Numbered from the stretch's first letter, positions 24,835-33,920 are shown. The stretch is 38,417 nucleotides of DNA from Flavobacteriaceae bacterium (GCA_947464335.1 CANHWG010000025.1:1-38417), one strand, 5' to 3'. Notes: generated by a model from the sequence alone, not told the origin. Made by a program: numbers and translations.

Positions 24835-24937
24835 AAGAAATGAATACCATTTTAGTATTTTTATTTAAGCATTATTTATATTTACAAAAAACGCAACCTT
24901 TATATACAAAAAACATGAAGTTCAAAAAACAAAATCA

Positions 24938-25348
24938 ATGAAAAAGTTCCTTTTTGCCACTTTTATTTTTATTAATGTAACTTTATCAAGTTGCAGCAAT
25001 GATAACAACTTTACAAACAAAAATTCGGTTGAAGGACGTTGGAAATTAGTGAATGTTACAGGTACCTTTGCTGGCATCAACAATAATTTTACTTATGGTA
25101 TAATCACTTGGGATTTTAACTCTATCACCCAGACTGTAACTGTAGTAAATAATAATACTGATTCAAACTTGTGGGATGTTTTAGAAACTGGAGTTTATAA
25201 TTATCAATTTATAAACAATCCCGATTCACCTTGTGGGGAAAGTATTGAAATTGATGGCAGTATTTTTGGATGTTATTCAGTTGATAATGAATATCTTGTA
25301 ATTGATCAATCTATAGCTGACGGATTTGCCATTACCTTAAAACGCTAG
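24938..25348 (+). CDS. Small lipocalin-like lipoprotein
   Basis: This 136-residue protein has a lipoprotein signal with lipobox LSSC (Cys at about residue 19). The mature part begins SVEGRWKLVNVTG, the strand pattern of small lipocalin-like or META-like beta-barrel lipoproteins common in Bacteroidota, and is rich in Asn and beta strands. Two further cysteines (in DSPCGES and FGCYS) may form a disulphide. Function unknown. Its stop overlaps the stop of the opposing birA gene by 4 bases. It could be an uncharacterised surface lipoprotein of another fold. Confidence 0.75.
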   Translation: MKKFLFATFIFINVTLSSCSNDNNFTNKNSVEGRWKLVNVTGTFAGINNNFTYGIITWDFNSITQTVTVVNNNTDSNLWDVLETGVYNYQFINNPDSPCGESIEIDGSIFGCYSVDNEYLVIDQSIADGFAITLKR

Positions 25349-26073
25349 TAAAGCATTTTTATTTCTTTTACTTCATATTGATGAATATTATCATCTTCCT
25401 GAAGAACTTCTAGTTTACCTTCATTATTAACTTTTTGAATTATTCCCATAAAACGAGTGCCTTCTTTCGTTTCAAAAGGTGATGGATAGTTTCTTTTATA
25501 TAGATTTACATGGTATTCTTCCCAAAGCAAATTTACATTTTGATTTAAAAATTGCGTGTTTCTTATTAATGAATCTCTAATTTGTAATGCTGTCTCTTCA
25601 ACATCATAAATAATTCCTGTTATGCATTTCAAAGAAGTTGCTTGTGGTAATAAATCAAAATCTGTTTGGTTTAAATTGAGTCCAATTCCAATAACTGTTG
25701 TAAAAGTTCCTTCAATCCTAAAAGAATTTTCAATTAAAATACCTGCCACTTTTTTAGAGTCTGACATAATGTCGTTCGGCCATTTTATGGTAACATTGGG
25801 AACTTGTAAATTTTTAAGCACCTTTGAAACCGAAAGTGCCACTAAGATATTTAAAGTAAACATACCCTCTTTTTTTATGGGTACATCCTTCAATAAAATA
25901 CTCATAGTTAAGTTTTTACCTTTTTCAGAAACCCACTTTGCACCCATCTGCCCTTTACCATTAGTTTGCTCATTTGCTACAACTATAGCATAATCTTCGA
26001 TGTTAGCTTTTTTAGATAATCGTTTCAAATATTCATTTGTAGAATCTATGGCATCGAGTTTGATTATTGGCAT
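25345..26073 (-). CDS. birA: Biotin-[acetyl-CoA-carboxylase] ligase
   Basis: This 242-residue protein attaches biotin to the carrier lysine of acetyl-CoA carboxylase through biotinyl-AMP. Visible motifs are DSTNEYLKR (about residues 9-17), GKGQMGAKW (about 39-47, the biotin-binding GRGRxGR-type loop), WPNDIM (about 93-98) with KKVAGIL just after it, and GIGLNLN. There is no N-terminal winged helix, so it is a monofunctional ligase and not a biotin-operon repressor. The start MPIIKLDAIDSTN at 26073 is preferred to a longer frame from 26157, which would run through two divergent promoters. Confidence 0.95.
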   Translation of the reverse strand: MPIIKLDAIDSTNEYLKRLSKKANIEDYAIVVANEQTNGKGQMGAKWVSEKGKNLTMSILLKDVPIKKEGMFTLNILVALSVSKVLKNLQVPNVTIKWPNDIMSDSKKVAGILIENSFRIEGTFTTVIGIGLNLNQTDFDLLPQATSLKCITGIIYDVEETALQIRDSLIRNTQFLNQNVNLLWEEYHVNLYKRNYPSPFETKEGTRFMGIIQKVNNEGKLEVLQEDDNIHQYEVKEIKMLY

Positions 26074-26115
26074 AAGAGAATGGAAAATATTAATGAATTT
26101 TAAAGTTTTGTTAAG

Positions 26116-26123
26116 CAAAAATA
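26116..26123 (-). promoter_or_regulatory. -7 element for birA
   Basis: Reading leftward, TATTTTTG matches TAnnTTTG; a TTTG at 26149-26146 is 22 bases further upstream. The box lies 42 bases before the birA ATG at 26073. Confidence 0.45.
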
Positions 26124-26137
26124 AAGACAAAATGTAA

Positions 26138-26145
26138 TACATTTG
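26138..26145 (+). promoter_or_regulatory. -7 element for rsfS-ftsH
   Basis: TACATTTG is a perfect consensus match 21 bases before the rsfS ATG. It is back to back with the birA promoter, with 14 bases between the two -7 boxes. Confidence 0.5.
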
Positions 26146-26166
26146 CAAAACATACATAAATAATAA

Positions 26167-26538
26167 ATGACGAAGAAAGCAGTAAACTCAGATGTTCTTT
26201 TGGCCAACATCATAAAAGGAATAGAAGAAGTAAAAGGAAATGATATTGATATTCTAGATTTGAGAGAAATAGATACTGCAGTTTGCGACTATTTTATCAT
26301 TTGTAACGGAAATTCTAACACACAAGTTAACGCGATTGTTAACTCTATCCAAAAATTAGTATCTAAGGAATTAAAAGACAAACCATGGCATGTTGAAGGT
26401 ACCGATAATGCCGAATGGGTTTTAATGGATTATGTTAACATTGTTGTACACGTTTTCCAGAAACAAATTCGTGATTTCTATAATATCGAAGGGCTTTGGG
26501 GAGATGCCAAAATTACTACCATACAAAATAAATATTAA
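26167..26538 (+). CDS. rsfS: Ribosome silencing factor RsfS (Iojap family)
   Basis: This 123-residue RsfS/Iojap/C7orf30 family protein binds ribosomal protein L14 of the large subunit and blocks subunit joining when nutrients are short. Family hallmarks are DIDILDLREIDTAVCDYFIICNG near residues 27-49, PWHVEGTDNAEWVLMDY near 79-95 and the IVVHVFQ strand with WGDAKI near the end. It is cotranscribed with ftsH, which starts 21 bases downstream. The promoter lies between it and the divergent birA. Confidence 0.95.
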   Translation: MTKKAVNSDVLLANIIKGIEEVKGNDIDILDLREIDTAVCDYFIICNGNSNTQVNAIVNSIQKLVSKELKDKPWHVEGTDNAEWVLMDYVNIVVHVFQKQIRDFYNIEGLWGDAKITTIQNKY

Positions 26539-26559
26539 ATATAGTTCATAGAATAAAAA

Positions 26560-28479
26560 ATGGCTAACGAAAAAAAACCTAACAATTTCAAAATAAGTCC
26601 GTGGTTAATTTATGTTATTGTAATTGCTGGATTTATAGCACTTAATTACTTTGGCGGATCGAGTTTTCAAGACACAACCAAAATATCTTACTCAAAATTT
26701 AATGAGTTTTTAAATAAAGGTCAAATTGAAAAAGTAATCATTTACAACAAAACGGAAGGCGAAGCTTTTTTAACCAAAGCGGCTTTGAAAGACAAATCAA
26801 ATGCAAAAGTTGCAAAAGATATGTTAGGGAATGTAAATAAAGGTCCGCACTATACATTTGACATTGGTAACGATGAAGTTTTTCAAAACAATATTGAAAA
26901 AGCCAAGAATGAAGGAAAAATAAAAGATTTCGATTTTAAGGCAAAAAGCAATTGGTCTGAACTATTGATAACCTTATTACCTTTTATTATTATTATTGGT
27001 CTTTGGGTGTTAATTATGCGAAGAATGTCTGGTGGCGCTGGTGGTGGTGGAGGTCAAATCTTTAATATTGGAAAATCGAGAGCCAAACTTTTTGACGAAA
27101 AAACAGAGGTTAAAACCACTTTTAAAGATGTCGCTGGATTAGAAGGTGCCAAAGAGGAGATTCAAGAAATTGTCGAATTTCTTAAAACACCAGAAAAATA
27201 TACAGTTTTAGGAGGAAAAATACCAAAAGGAGCACTTCTTGTTGGACCTCCAGGAACGGGTAAAACATTATTGGCCAAAGCTGTAGCAGGTGAAGCTAAA
27301 GTACCTTTCTTCTCTTTATCTGGTTCCGATTTTGTTGAAATGTTTGTAGGTGTTGGTGCTTCTCGTGTCAGAGATTTATTCAAACAAGCCAAAGACAAAG
27401 CACCATCTATAATTTTTATTGATGAAATTGATGCCGTAGGTAGAGCAAGAGGAAAAAGTAACATTACAGGTGGTAATGATGAACGCGAAAACACCTTAAA
27501 TCAATTACTAACAGAAATGGATGGTTTTGGAACCAACACTCATGTTATTGTAATTGCAGCAACCAATAGAGCTGATGTATTAGACAAAGCATTACTTCGC
27601 GCAGGTCGATTCGATAGACAAATTTATGTTGACTTGCCAGACATCCGAGAACGAAAAGAAATCTTTGAAGTACACCTTGCGCCACTTAAAAAAGCAGAAG
27701 GATTAGACACCGACTTTTTAGCCAAACAAACACCTGGTTTTTCGGGAGCAGATATTGCAAACGTTTGTAATGAAGCAGCATTAATAGCCGCAAGAAATAA
27801 TAAAACTGCAGTAGATAAACAAGACTTTTTAGATGCAGTGGACCGAATTGTTGGTGGTTTAGAAAAGAAAAATAAAATTGTAACTCCCGAAGAAAAACGA
27901 GCCATTGCAGTGCATGAAGCCGGACATGCAACAGTTAGTTGGATGTTAGAACATGCTGCGCCTTTAGTAAAAGTAACAATAGTTCCGAGAGGACAAAGTT
28001 TAGGAGCTGCATGGTATTTACCCGAAGAACGATTAATTGTTCGTCCTGAACAAATGTTAGATGAAATGTGTGCTACAATGGGCGGAAGAGCCGCTGAAAA
28101 AGTAATGTTTAACAAAATCTCAACCGGTGCATTAAGCGATTTAGAAAAAGTAACCAAACAAGCACGAGCCATGGTTACTATTTATGGATTAAATGATAAG
28201 TTGGGTAATATCACTTACTATGATTCATCAGGTCAAAATGAGTATAATTTTTCTAAACCTTATTCCGAAGAAACCGCATTAGTTATAGACCAAGAAATTT
28301 CGACTTTAATTGAGACCGAATATCAAAGAGCTATAAAAATATTAGAGGAAAACAAAGATAAATTAGAACAATTAGCTAATATTTTGATTGAAAAAGAAGT
28401 TATCTTTAAAGATGACTTGGAAACCATTTTTGGTAAAAGACCTTACGAAATCCATACTGAAGAAAAAGAATCTGAATAA
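26560..28479 (+). CDS. ftsH: ATP-dependent zinc metalloprotease FtsH
   Basis: This 639-residue membrane AAA+ protease degrades misfolded or regulated membrane and cytosolic proteins in the inner membrane. A first transmembrane segment lies near residues 14-31 and a second near 133-150, enclosing an extracytoplasmic domain. The AAA module has Walker A GPPGTGKT (about 229-236), Walker B IIFIDEID (about 285-292) and the second region of homology [20 protein letters not shown]. The zinc protease motif HEAGH lies near residue 453. Length and layout are normal. A 17-bp hairpin terminator follows the stop. Confidence 0.98.
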   Translation: MANEKKPNNFKISPWLIYVIVIAGFIALNYFGGSSFQDTTKISYSKFNEFLNKGQIEKVIIYNKTEGEAFLTKAALKDKSNAKVAKDMLGNVNKGPHYTFDIGNDEVFQNNIEKAKNEGKIKDFDFKAKSNWSELLITLLPFIIIIGLWVLIMRRMSGGAGGGGGQIFNIGKSRAKLFDEKTEVKTTFKDVAGLEGAKEEIQEIVEFLKTPEKYTVLGGKIPKGALLVGPPGTGKTLLAKAVAGEAKVPFFSLSGSDFVEMFVGVGASRVRDLFKQAKDKAPSIIFIDEIDAVGRARGKSNITGGNDERENTLNQLLTEMDGFGTNTHVIVIAATNRADVLDKALLRAGRFDRQIYVDLPDIRERKEIFEVHLAPLKKAEGLDTDFLAKQTPGFSGADIANVCNEAALIAARNNKTAVDKQDFLDAVDRIVGGLEKKNKIVTPEEKRAIAVHEAGHATVSWMLEHAAPLVKVTIVPRGQSLGAAWYLPEERLIVRPEQMLDEMCATMGGRAAEKVMFNKISTGALSDLEKVTKQARAMVTIYGLNDKLGNITYYDSSGQNEYNFSKPYSEETALVIDQEISTLIETEYQRAIKILEENKDKLEQLANILIEKEVIFKDDLETIFGKRPYEIHTEEKESE

Positions 28480-28504
28480 AAAATTGGTTTTTTAACATTT
28501 TTTT

Positions 28505-28546
28505 AAAATCTTAATTCAAAACTTACTTTTGAATTAAGATTTTTTT
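28505..28546 (+). terminator. Terminator of rsfS-ftsH
   Basis: A perfect 17-bp stem (28505-28521 with 28527-28543) around loop CTTAC is followed by T residues. It is directly followed by the next promoter's -7 box. Confidence 0.9.
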
Positions 28547-28553
28547 ATCTTTG
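28546..28553 (+). promoter_or_regulatory. -7 element for the LUD-cdsA-psd operon
   Basis: TATCTTTG matches the consensus 40 bases before the first ATG of the operon. TTTG at 28528-28531 lies only 14 bases upstream, so the -33 box is doubtful. Confidence 0.5.
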
Positions 28554-28593
28554 AAGGATTTCAATTTAGAACCTAGATTATACCTTAATAAGC

Positions 28594-29199
28594 ATGAGTC
28601 TTTTCAGAAAATTTTTTGGCGCCGGAAATGATGCCTCTGACGAAGAAAGTCAAAGCGAATTCAACAATGCACCTTCTAGCTTTTCATTGCTCCCTGTGGA
28701 TGAAAAGTTTACTTATAATTTCAAAAAAAATGGTGGTAAGTTTTTATATTGTGAAAACTTAAACGAGGTAAAAGATCAATTTCTAAATATTTTAGAAGAA
28801 AATGATTGGTTCGAATGTGAAGCTTTATGTTATGAGCCCAAACTTTTCAGTTTATTAGATGAAAATAAACTGATTTATGATAAACCGGCAAACCCTATGT
28901 TTTTGTTTGCTAGCTGTGAGAACTTAATCGCAGATGAAGGTTCGGTACTTTTTTCATCCAATCAAATCAAACAAAATAAGCCAAATGATTTGCCTAACAA
29001 TATCATTATATTGGCAACTACAAGTCAGATTTTAGAAGCAAAAAGCGATGGTCTTCGAGTTATTAAAAAGAAATATGACAAAGACTATCCAACAAATATT
29101 ACTACCATAAAATATTTTGAAAAAGCTAAAGACGAGGATTTTCTTCAATACGGAAGCACTGCAAAGAATTTATATCTGCTGCTGCTAGAAGATTTATAA
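28594..29199 (+). CDS. LUD-domain (LutC-like) protein
   Basis: This 201-residue protein resembles the LUD/LutC family: an N-terminal basic helix MSLFRKFFG, a central alpha/beta core, a conserved-looking strand FASCENLIADEGSVLFSS (about residues 108-125) and an IIILATTSQI strand. Family members act in lactate-oxidising or related iron-sulphur complexes (LutABC), but LutA and LutB are absent here. It is the first gene of an operon whose next gene, cdsA, starts one base after its stop, so its role here may be different. Family call is from motif memory; function unknown. Confidence 0.7.
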   Translation: MSLFRKFFGAGNDASDEESQSEFNNAPSSFSLLPVDEKFTYNFKKNGGKFLYCENLNEVKDQFLNILEENDWFECEALCYEPKLFSLLDENKLIYDKPANPMFLFASCENLIADEGSVLFSSNQIKQNKPNDLPNNIIILATTSQILEAKSDGLRVIKKKYDKDYPTNITTIKYFEKAKDEDFLQYGSTAKNLYLLLLEDL

Positions 29200-29200
29200 A

Positions 29201-30091
29201 ATGAACGAAACTTTAAAGAGACTAATTTCAGGAGCAATCTATATTCTTTTGCTACTTTCGTCAATTCTGTTCTCAACCGAAAGTTTCCTTTTAATTTTTG
29301 GAGTTTTCCTCATTATTGCTGTTTTTGAATATTGCAACCTGATGCTGTTAAATAAAACTTTTCCTCTACTTATTGCTATAAGTGTATACAGTTTAATAAC
29401 CCTGATTTGTTTTTACTCAAAAGAGACACAGAACTACTTAATCGACAGTTTTGGATATAGAATCAATTTATTGTCCATTACAAGTATTCTCAACGCAGCA
29501 TTATTAATTATTACTATAATAGTTTTTATAAAAGCAATTCTATTTCTTTTTAATGATAAAATTCAATCTATCACTATTTCGTCTAAATATCTTTATCTGC
29601 TTGGATATATAATTCTTCCTTTTGTATTTATAACCAAGATTTCATATGGCGAGAACAGCTATAACCCAAAAATAATTATTAGTGTCTTTATACTTATTTG
29701 GACAAATGACACTTTTGCTTATCTAGTCGGAAAATCTATTGGAAGACACAAATTATTTGAACGAGTTTCTCCCAAAAAAACAATAGAAGGCTTTTTAGGC
29801 GGAATTATTTTTGCTAACATTGCTGCATTTTTAATATCAAAGTTTTACATAAGAGCAAATCCTGAATTTAGTCAAAAATCGATAGCTATCTGGATAACAA
29901 TAGCTCTAATTGTGGGTATATTTGGGTCAATAGGAGATCTAATAGAATCTAAATTTAAAAGAATTGCTTGTGTAAAAGACAGTGGAAATATAATGCCTGG
30001 TCATGGTGGTATCCTAGATCGCCTAGATAGTATTATATTTGTGGCACCAATCGTATATTTGTTTTATCAAATTTTATATTATGTTTCATAA
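29201..30091 (+). CDS. cdsA: Phosphatidate cytidylyltransferase
   Basis: This 296-residue polytopic inner-membrane enzyme makes CDP-diacylglycerol from phosphatidic acid and CTP, the branch-point donor for phospholipids. At least seven hydrophobic segments are visible. The C-terminal CDP-transferase signature is clear: WTNDTFAYLVGKSIGRHK, SPKKTIEGFLGG and, near the end, SIGDLIESKFKRIACVKDSG followed by PGHGGILDRLDS with the catalytic acidic residues. Its end overlaps the psd start by 11 bases, which places CDP-diacylglycerol formation and phosphatidylethanolamine formation in one operon. Confidence 0.97.
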   Translation: MNETLKRLISGAIYILLLLSSILFSTESFLLIFGVFLIIAVFEYCNLMLLNKTFPLLIAISVYSLITLICFYSKETQNYLIDSFGYRINLLSITSILNAALLIITIIVFIKAILFLFNDKIQSITISSKYLYLLGYIILPFVFITKISYGENSYNPKIIISVFILIWTNDTFAYLVGKSIGRHKLFERVSPKKTIEGFLGGIIFANIAAFLISKFYIRANPEFSQKSIAIWITIALIVGIFGSIGDLIESKFKRIACVKDSGNIMPGHGGILDRLDSIIFVAPIVYLFYQILYYVS

Positions 30092-30734
30092 AGAAGGCGG
30101 AAAAATTATTTTAATTGCAACAAGTGCTACAGTTGTAATTTTTCTATTATCACACAAACTTACTTCCCTACTTTGGTTAGAAAAAACCATTCAAATCATA
30201 ACCTTAGTTTTATTGCTATTAATTTTGCAATTTTTCAGAAATCCAAATAGGAAAATAAATCCAAATACTAGAACCGTGCTTGCTCCTGTTGACGGAAAAG
30301 TAGTAGTTATTGAAGAAGTATACGAAGAAGAGTATTTTAAAGACAAACGTTTACAAGTGTCCATTTTTATGTCTCCAATAAATGTTCATGTAACACGTTA
30401 TGCCGTTAGCGGAAAAATAAAATACAGCAAATACCATCCCGGGAAATACTTGGTTGCATGGCATCCAAAAGCGAGTACTGAAAACGAAAGAACTACTGTT
30501 GTAATCGAAAGTAGCGAGTTTGGAGAAATTCTATATCGTCAAATCGCAGGTGCATTAGCACGCAGAATAGTAAATTATGCCCAAGAAGGAATGCAGGTTA
30601 GACAAGGTGATGACGCAGGTTTTATCAAATTTGGTTCTAGAGTAGATTTATTTTTTCCATTGGGAACTCAAATAGAAGTAAAACTCCAACAAAATGCTGT
30701 TGGAAACCAAACTGTACTTACCACAAAAGTTTAA
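30081..30734 (+). CDS. psd: Phosphatidylserine decarboxylase (short, self-cleaving type)
   Basis: This 217-residue protein decarboxylates phosphatidylserine to phosphatidylethanolamine. Membrane segments lie near residues 9-27 and 34-50. Core motifs are LAPVDGKVV (about 72-80), SIFMSPINVHVTR (about 103-115), YHPGKYLVAWHPKASTENERT (about 128-148) and the pyruvoyl-forming Gly-Ser in IKFGSRVDLF near residue 190. Cleavage there would yield the short alpha chain. Start at 30081 (MFHKEGGK) is preferred over an earlier in-frame ATG at 30039 because it matches the family and overlaps cdsA only slightly. Phosphatidylserine synthase is not in the window. Confidence 0.95.
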   Translation: MFHKEGGKIILIATSATVVIFLLSHKLTSLLWLEKTIQIITLVLLLLILQFFRNPNRKINPNTRTVLAPVDGKVVVIEEVYEEEYFKDKRLQVSIFMSPINVHVTRYAVSGKIKYSKYHPGKYLVAWHPKASTENERTTVVIESSEFGEILYRQIAGALARRIVNYAQEGMQVRQGDDAGFIKFGSRVDLFFPLGTQIEVKLQQNAVGNQTVLTTKV

Positions 30735-30740
30735 TTTGAA

Positions 30741-31016
30741 ATGGACGAAGCAGCATTAGATATTCGATTTCAAGAAGCTGTAGAAATTGCTTCACAAATG
30801 TCACAATCTTCGCTACCACAAGATGTTCAATTGCGATTGTATGCCTATTATAAGCAAGCCACTTTTGGCACTATTAATTACAATCAATCAACCGATTTTG
30901 ATTTGAGAAATGCATTTAAAACCAATGCTTGGATGCAGATTAGCCATTTATCAATTGAAGAAGCTAAAGAACTTTATATTGAAGCAATTCATGCTATAGC
31001 CAATAAAAATAAATAG
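30741..31016 (+). CDS. Acyl-CoA-binding protein
   Basis: This 91-residue protein has the length and motif order of the eukaryote-like acyl-CoA-binding family, a four-helix bundle that shields long-chain acyl-CoA. The hallmark RLYAYYKQATFG lies at residues 29-40, with FEAVEI-like helix 1 and a NAWMQISHLSIEEAKELYIEAI C-terminal part. In bacteria the family is found patchily, including in Bacteroidota. It lies 6 bases after psd and 2 bases before the SOD gene, which is consistent with supplying or buffering acyl chains for phospholipid synthesis. That role is inferred from position. Confidence 0.9.
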   Translation: MDEAALDIRFQEAVEIASQMSQSSLPQDVQLRLYAYYKQATFGTINYNQSTDFDLRNAFKTNAWMQISHLSIEEAKELYIEAIHAIANKNK

Positions 31017-31018
31017 AT

Positions 31019-31846
31019 ATGAAATTGCAAATAATAAAACACAAATCAAAAACAAACTTATTTATAGTGAGTAAAAAGATTATTTTAATGCTAATATGCT
31101 TCACCTCATTATTTATCTTACCTTCTTGTAAAAGAAAAAAACTTACCGAAGTAGTAGAAGTTCCTTTGCCATCATCAGAAGAAAAAATAACAATTGGTCA
31201 ACCCGACGATGTTACTGCAGATGAAGGTCAATTCGCTTTGATGAAATTACCTTATCAATATAATGAACTTGAACCTAGTATTGATATATTAACGATGGAA
31301 GTTCATTACTCTAAACATTATTTAACCTATACCAACAACCTCAATAAATTAGTTGCAGCAGATGCTACTCTAACCAATTTAACTATTGAAGATATTTTAA
31401 AAAAAGCTGATGGAACCAATGCAGATTTGAAAAATAATGCGGGTGGCTATTATAATCATGGCTTCTTTTGGGAAGGTTTAGGACCTAAAGCTGGTGGACA
31501 GCTAAAAGATACTTTAGCATCTGTAATTACTAAAGATTTTGGAAGTTTTGAAGAATTTAAATCCCAATTTTCAGATGCAGCAGAAAAACAATTTGGCTCA
31601 GGTTGGGCATGGCTTGTTTTAGATAAAACAGGAAAACTTCAAGTTACTAGTACACCTAATCAAGACAATCCTTTAATGCCAAAACAAACGGTTCCGGGCA
31701 TACCTCTTTTAAACTTGGATGTTTGGGAACACGCTTATTATTTAGATTACCAATACAAACGTAAAAGATATATAGAAAATTTCTTCAAAATCATCAATTG
31801 GAAAAAAGTTTCCGAACGCTACGAAGAGGCTATAACAAAGAAATAA
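31019..31846 (+). CDS. Exported (lipoprotein) iron/manganese superoxide dismutase
   Basis: This 275-residue protein is longer than cytosolic SOD because of an N-terminal export part with lipobox LPSC (Cys37 in the long frame) and a linker to about residue 75. The SOD core follows. Ligands are the His in MEVHYSKHY, the His in YYNHGFFWEGL, and the Asp and His in LDVWEHAYYLDY. The GSGWAWLVL segment is also typical. It would detoxify superoxide outside the cytoplasm. A GTG at 31067 would give a more usual 21-residue lipoprotein signal (MSKKIILMLICF...), so the ATG at 31019 is uncertain. It is the last gene of the operon, followed by a bidirectional terminator. Confidence 0.93.
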   Translation: MKLQIIKHKSKTNLFIVSKKIILMLICFTSLFILPSCKRKKLTEVVEVPLPSSEEKITIGQPDDVTADEGQFALMKLPYQYNELEPSIDILTMEVHYSKHYLTYTNNLNKLVAADATLTNLTIEDILKKADGTNADLKNNAGGYYNHGFFWEGLGPKAGGQLKDTLASVITKDFGSFEEFKSQFSDAAEKQFGSGWAWLVLDKTGKLQVTSTPNQDNPLMPKQTVPGIPLLNLDVWEHAYYLDYQYKRKRYIENFFKIINWKKVSERYEEAITKK

Positions 31847-31847
31847 A

Positions 31848-31876
31848 AAAATCCCTATCTTATAGATAGGGATTTT
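31848..31876. terminator. Bidirectional terminator between SOD and M13 peptidase genes
   Basis: AAAATCCCTATCT (31848-31860) and AGATAGGGATTTT (31864-31876) form a perfect 13-bp hairpin with loop TAT. A- and T-rich flanks on both sides serve convergent genes. Confidence 0.9.
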
Positions 31877-31880
31877 AATT

Positions 31881-33920
31881 TTACCAAATTACTACTCTGT
31901 CTTTTTCGTCCAAATACATTTTGTTTCCTGGTTTTACATTGAATGTTTTATAGAATTCAGTGATATTCATTAATGGACCATTGATCCTAAACTGCGCTGG
32001 TGAATGCACATCAGATATGATTTGACGTGCCAATGATTCGTCTTTAGCTTGAACCATCCATGCATAACCATATGCCAAAAAGTATCTTTGCTCAGGCGTT
32101 AAACCACTAATTTTTACTTTATTTTTATATTGCGCTGTTTTTTTGAATGCTTCAAACCCCATAACTACTCCACCAAGATCTGCTATATTTTCTCCTTGAG
32201 TAGCATCACCATTAACAAACTTACCTTTAAGCGGTTCGAATTTGCTAAATTGTGCCACAATAGCTTTCGTTTTTTGATTAAACTTAGTTTTGTCTTCTTC
32301 AGTCCACCAATTTTTTAGATTTCCTTGATCATCATATTGACTTCCTTGATCATCAAATCCATGGGTTATTTCATGACCAAAAGTAGAGCCACCAATAATA
32401 CCATATAAAATAGCATCATCAGGCATTCTTCCTTCAAAACCTGGCACTATAATATTACATGCTGGCACACATATTTCATTATTACTTGGATTATAATAGG
32501 CATTATAGGTTTGTGGAAACATTCCCCACTCTGCTCTATCAACAGGATTACCGTATTTATTAATCATATCGTTATAAGCCCATTTATTAACTGCCATGAC
32601 ATTAGAACAATACATATTTCTATTAATTGAAACAATGCTCATATCTTTCCATTTATCCGGATAACCAACTTTCATCACAATTTTACTCAACTTATAAAGT
32701 GCTTTTTTCTTAGTCTCCTCACTCATCCAATCTAACTTCTTTATGCGTTCTGCATATACTTCTCTAATATTATTCCCGATTTCTAAGAGTTTTTCCTTAG
32801 AACCTTTTGGCAAATAATCTTTAACATAAACTTGACCTATTAATTCTCCCAAAGAACCATCAGTTTGTTCAACAATTCTTTTCCATCTTGGCTTTTGTTC
32901 TTTTACTCCATTCATTACAGTTGAGTAGAAATAAAAGTTTTGCTTTTCTATTGCTTTATTCAAATAAGAAGCATAAGTGTTCACAAAGTCCCATTTTAAA
33001 TAAGTTTTCCAATCTTCGATTGAATATGAAGAGACAATTTTATTTAATCCTTTAAAAAACTCTGGCTGACCTACAATTACAGTATCTGCTTTTGCAATGC
33101 CTAATTGTGGCAATACATTTTCCCAAGCTATAGAAGGTGTTAATGCCTTAAACTGCGTTAAAGTCATTTTATTGTAATTTTTTATAGGATCACGAAGCAC
33201 TTCCAATTTTCTAGAATTTCTAGCCAAATCGGTTTCTAATTTCATTATAGAAATAGCATCGCTTTGTGCCAGTTTAGCCTCTGCACCCGAAAGCTTCATT
33301 ATAGCTTGAATATGTTTTAGATATTCATTTCGGATATTTACGGTTTCAGCATCGGTATTAAAATAATATTCTTGCTGGCCCAATCCTAAACCACCTTGAC
33401 CGAAAAAAAGTGCATTTTTGGAACTTATTTTATCATCTTGACCAACATAAAAAGAGAAAGCTGGCCCAGCACCAAGAGTATGAAGAAAACCAATAGTATT
33501 CATTAAAGATGGAACATCTTTAATCGCTTCAATTTTAGTAAATGTATCCTTCAAGGGTTTTGTACCTAACTTTTCAATGGTAGTCGTATCCATTCCAGAA
33601 GCATAAAAGTCTCCTATTTTTTGTTCATTACTACCTTTTTCAGCATCTTTATTATTAGCTGATTTTTCACAAATGTCTTTGATTTGCGCATTAATCGTAT
33701 CTCCTATAGTTCTAAAAATACCATTACTACTCTCGCTACTCGGAATTGGATGCTTTTTAAACCAAGAACCATTAGCATAATTGAAAAAATCATCTCCTGG
33801 AACTTTAGTTGTATCTCTATTGGTAATTAATGGATCTTCAAACTGTACTTCTTTTTTGTTACAGCTTATCACAAATAGTGCTGATAAGACACATAAAGCA
33901 AATTTTGTTTTTATCTTCAT
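31881..33920 (-). CDS. M13-family metallopeptidase, lipoprotein (neprilysin/PepO-like)
   Basis: This 679-residue protein starts with a lipoprotein signal (lipobox ISC, Cys20) and then the M13 N-terminal domain (about 45-440). The catalytic domain carries the zinc motif HEITH (His516, Glu517, His520), the third ligand region ENIADLGG about 60 residues later, and the C-terminal family end with PGNKMYLDEKDRVVIW. It hydrolyses oligopeptides in the periplasm or at the surface. It is a single gene between two hairpin terminators. The aromatic NAYYNPSNNEICVPA segment upstream of the zinc site is typical of the family. Confidence 0.95.
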   Translation of the reverse strand: MKIKTKFALCVLSALFVISCNKKEVQFEDPLITNRDTTKVPGDDFFNYANGSWFKKHPIPSSESSNGIFRTIGDTINAQIKDICEKSANNKDAEKGSNEQKIGDFYASGMDTTTIEKLGTKPLKDTFTKIEAIKDVPSLMNTIGFLHTLGAGPAFSFYVGQDDKISSKNALFFGQGGLGLGQQEYYFNTDAETVNIRNEYLKHIQAIMKLSGAEAKLAQSDAISIMKLETDLARNSRKLEVLRDPIKNYNKMTLTQFKALTPSIAWENVLPQLGIAKADTVIVGQPEFFKGLNKIVSSYSIEDWKTYLKWDFVNTYASYLNKAIEKQNFYFYSTVMNGVKEQKPRWKRIVEQTDGSLGELIGQVYVKDYLPKGSKEKLLEIGNNIREVYAERIKKLDWMSEETKKKALYKLSKIVMKVGYPDKWKDMSIVSINRNMYCSNVMAVNKWAYNDMINKYGNPVDRAEWGMFPQTYNAYYNPSNNEICVPACNIIVPGFEGRMPDDAILYGIIGGSTFGHEITHGFDDQGSQYDDQGNLKNWWTEEDKTKFNQKTKAIVAQFSKFEPLKGKFVNGDATQGENIADLGGVVMGFEAFKKTAQYKNKVKISGLTPEQRYFLAYGYAWMVQAKDESLARQIISDVHSPAQFRINGPLMNITEFYKTFNVKPGNKMYLDEKDRVVIW

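Noticed and set aside
26074..26157. N-terminal extension of birA
   Set aside because: It would cross both divergent promoters; the ligase fold begins at MPIIKLDAIDSTN.
27162..28172. Leftward ORFs opposite ftsH
   Set aside because: These are shadows of a clear ftsH coding frame and show no domains or promoter.
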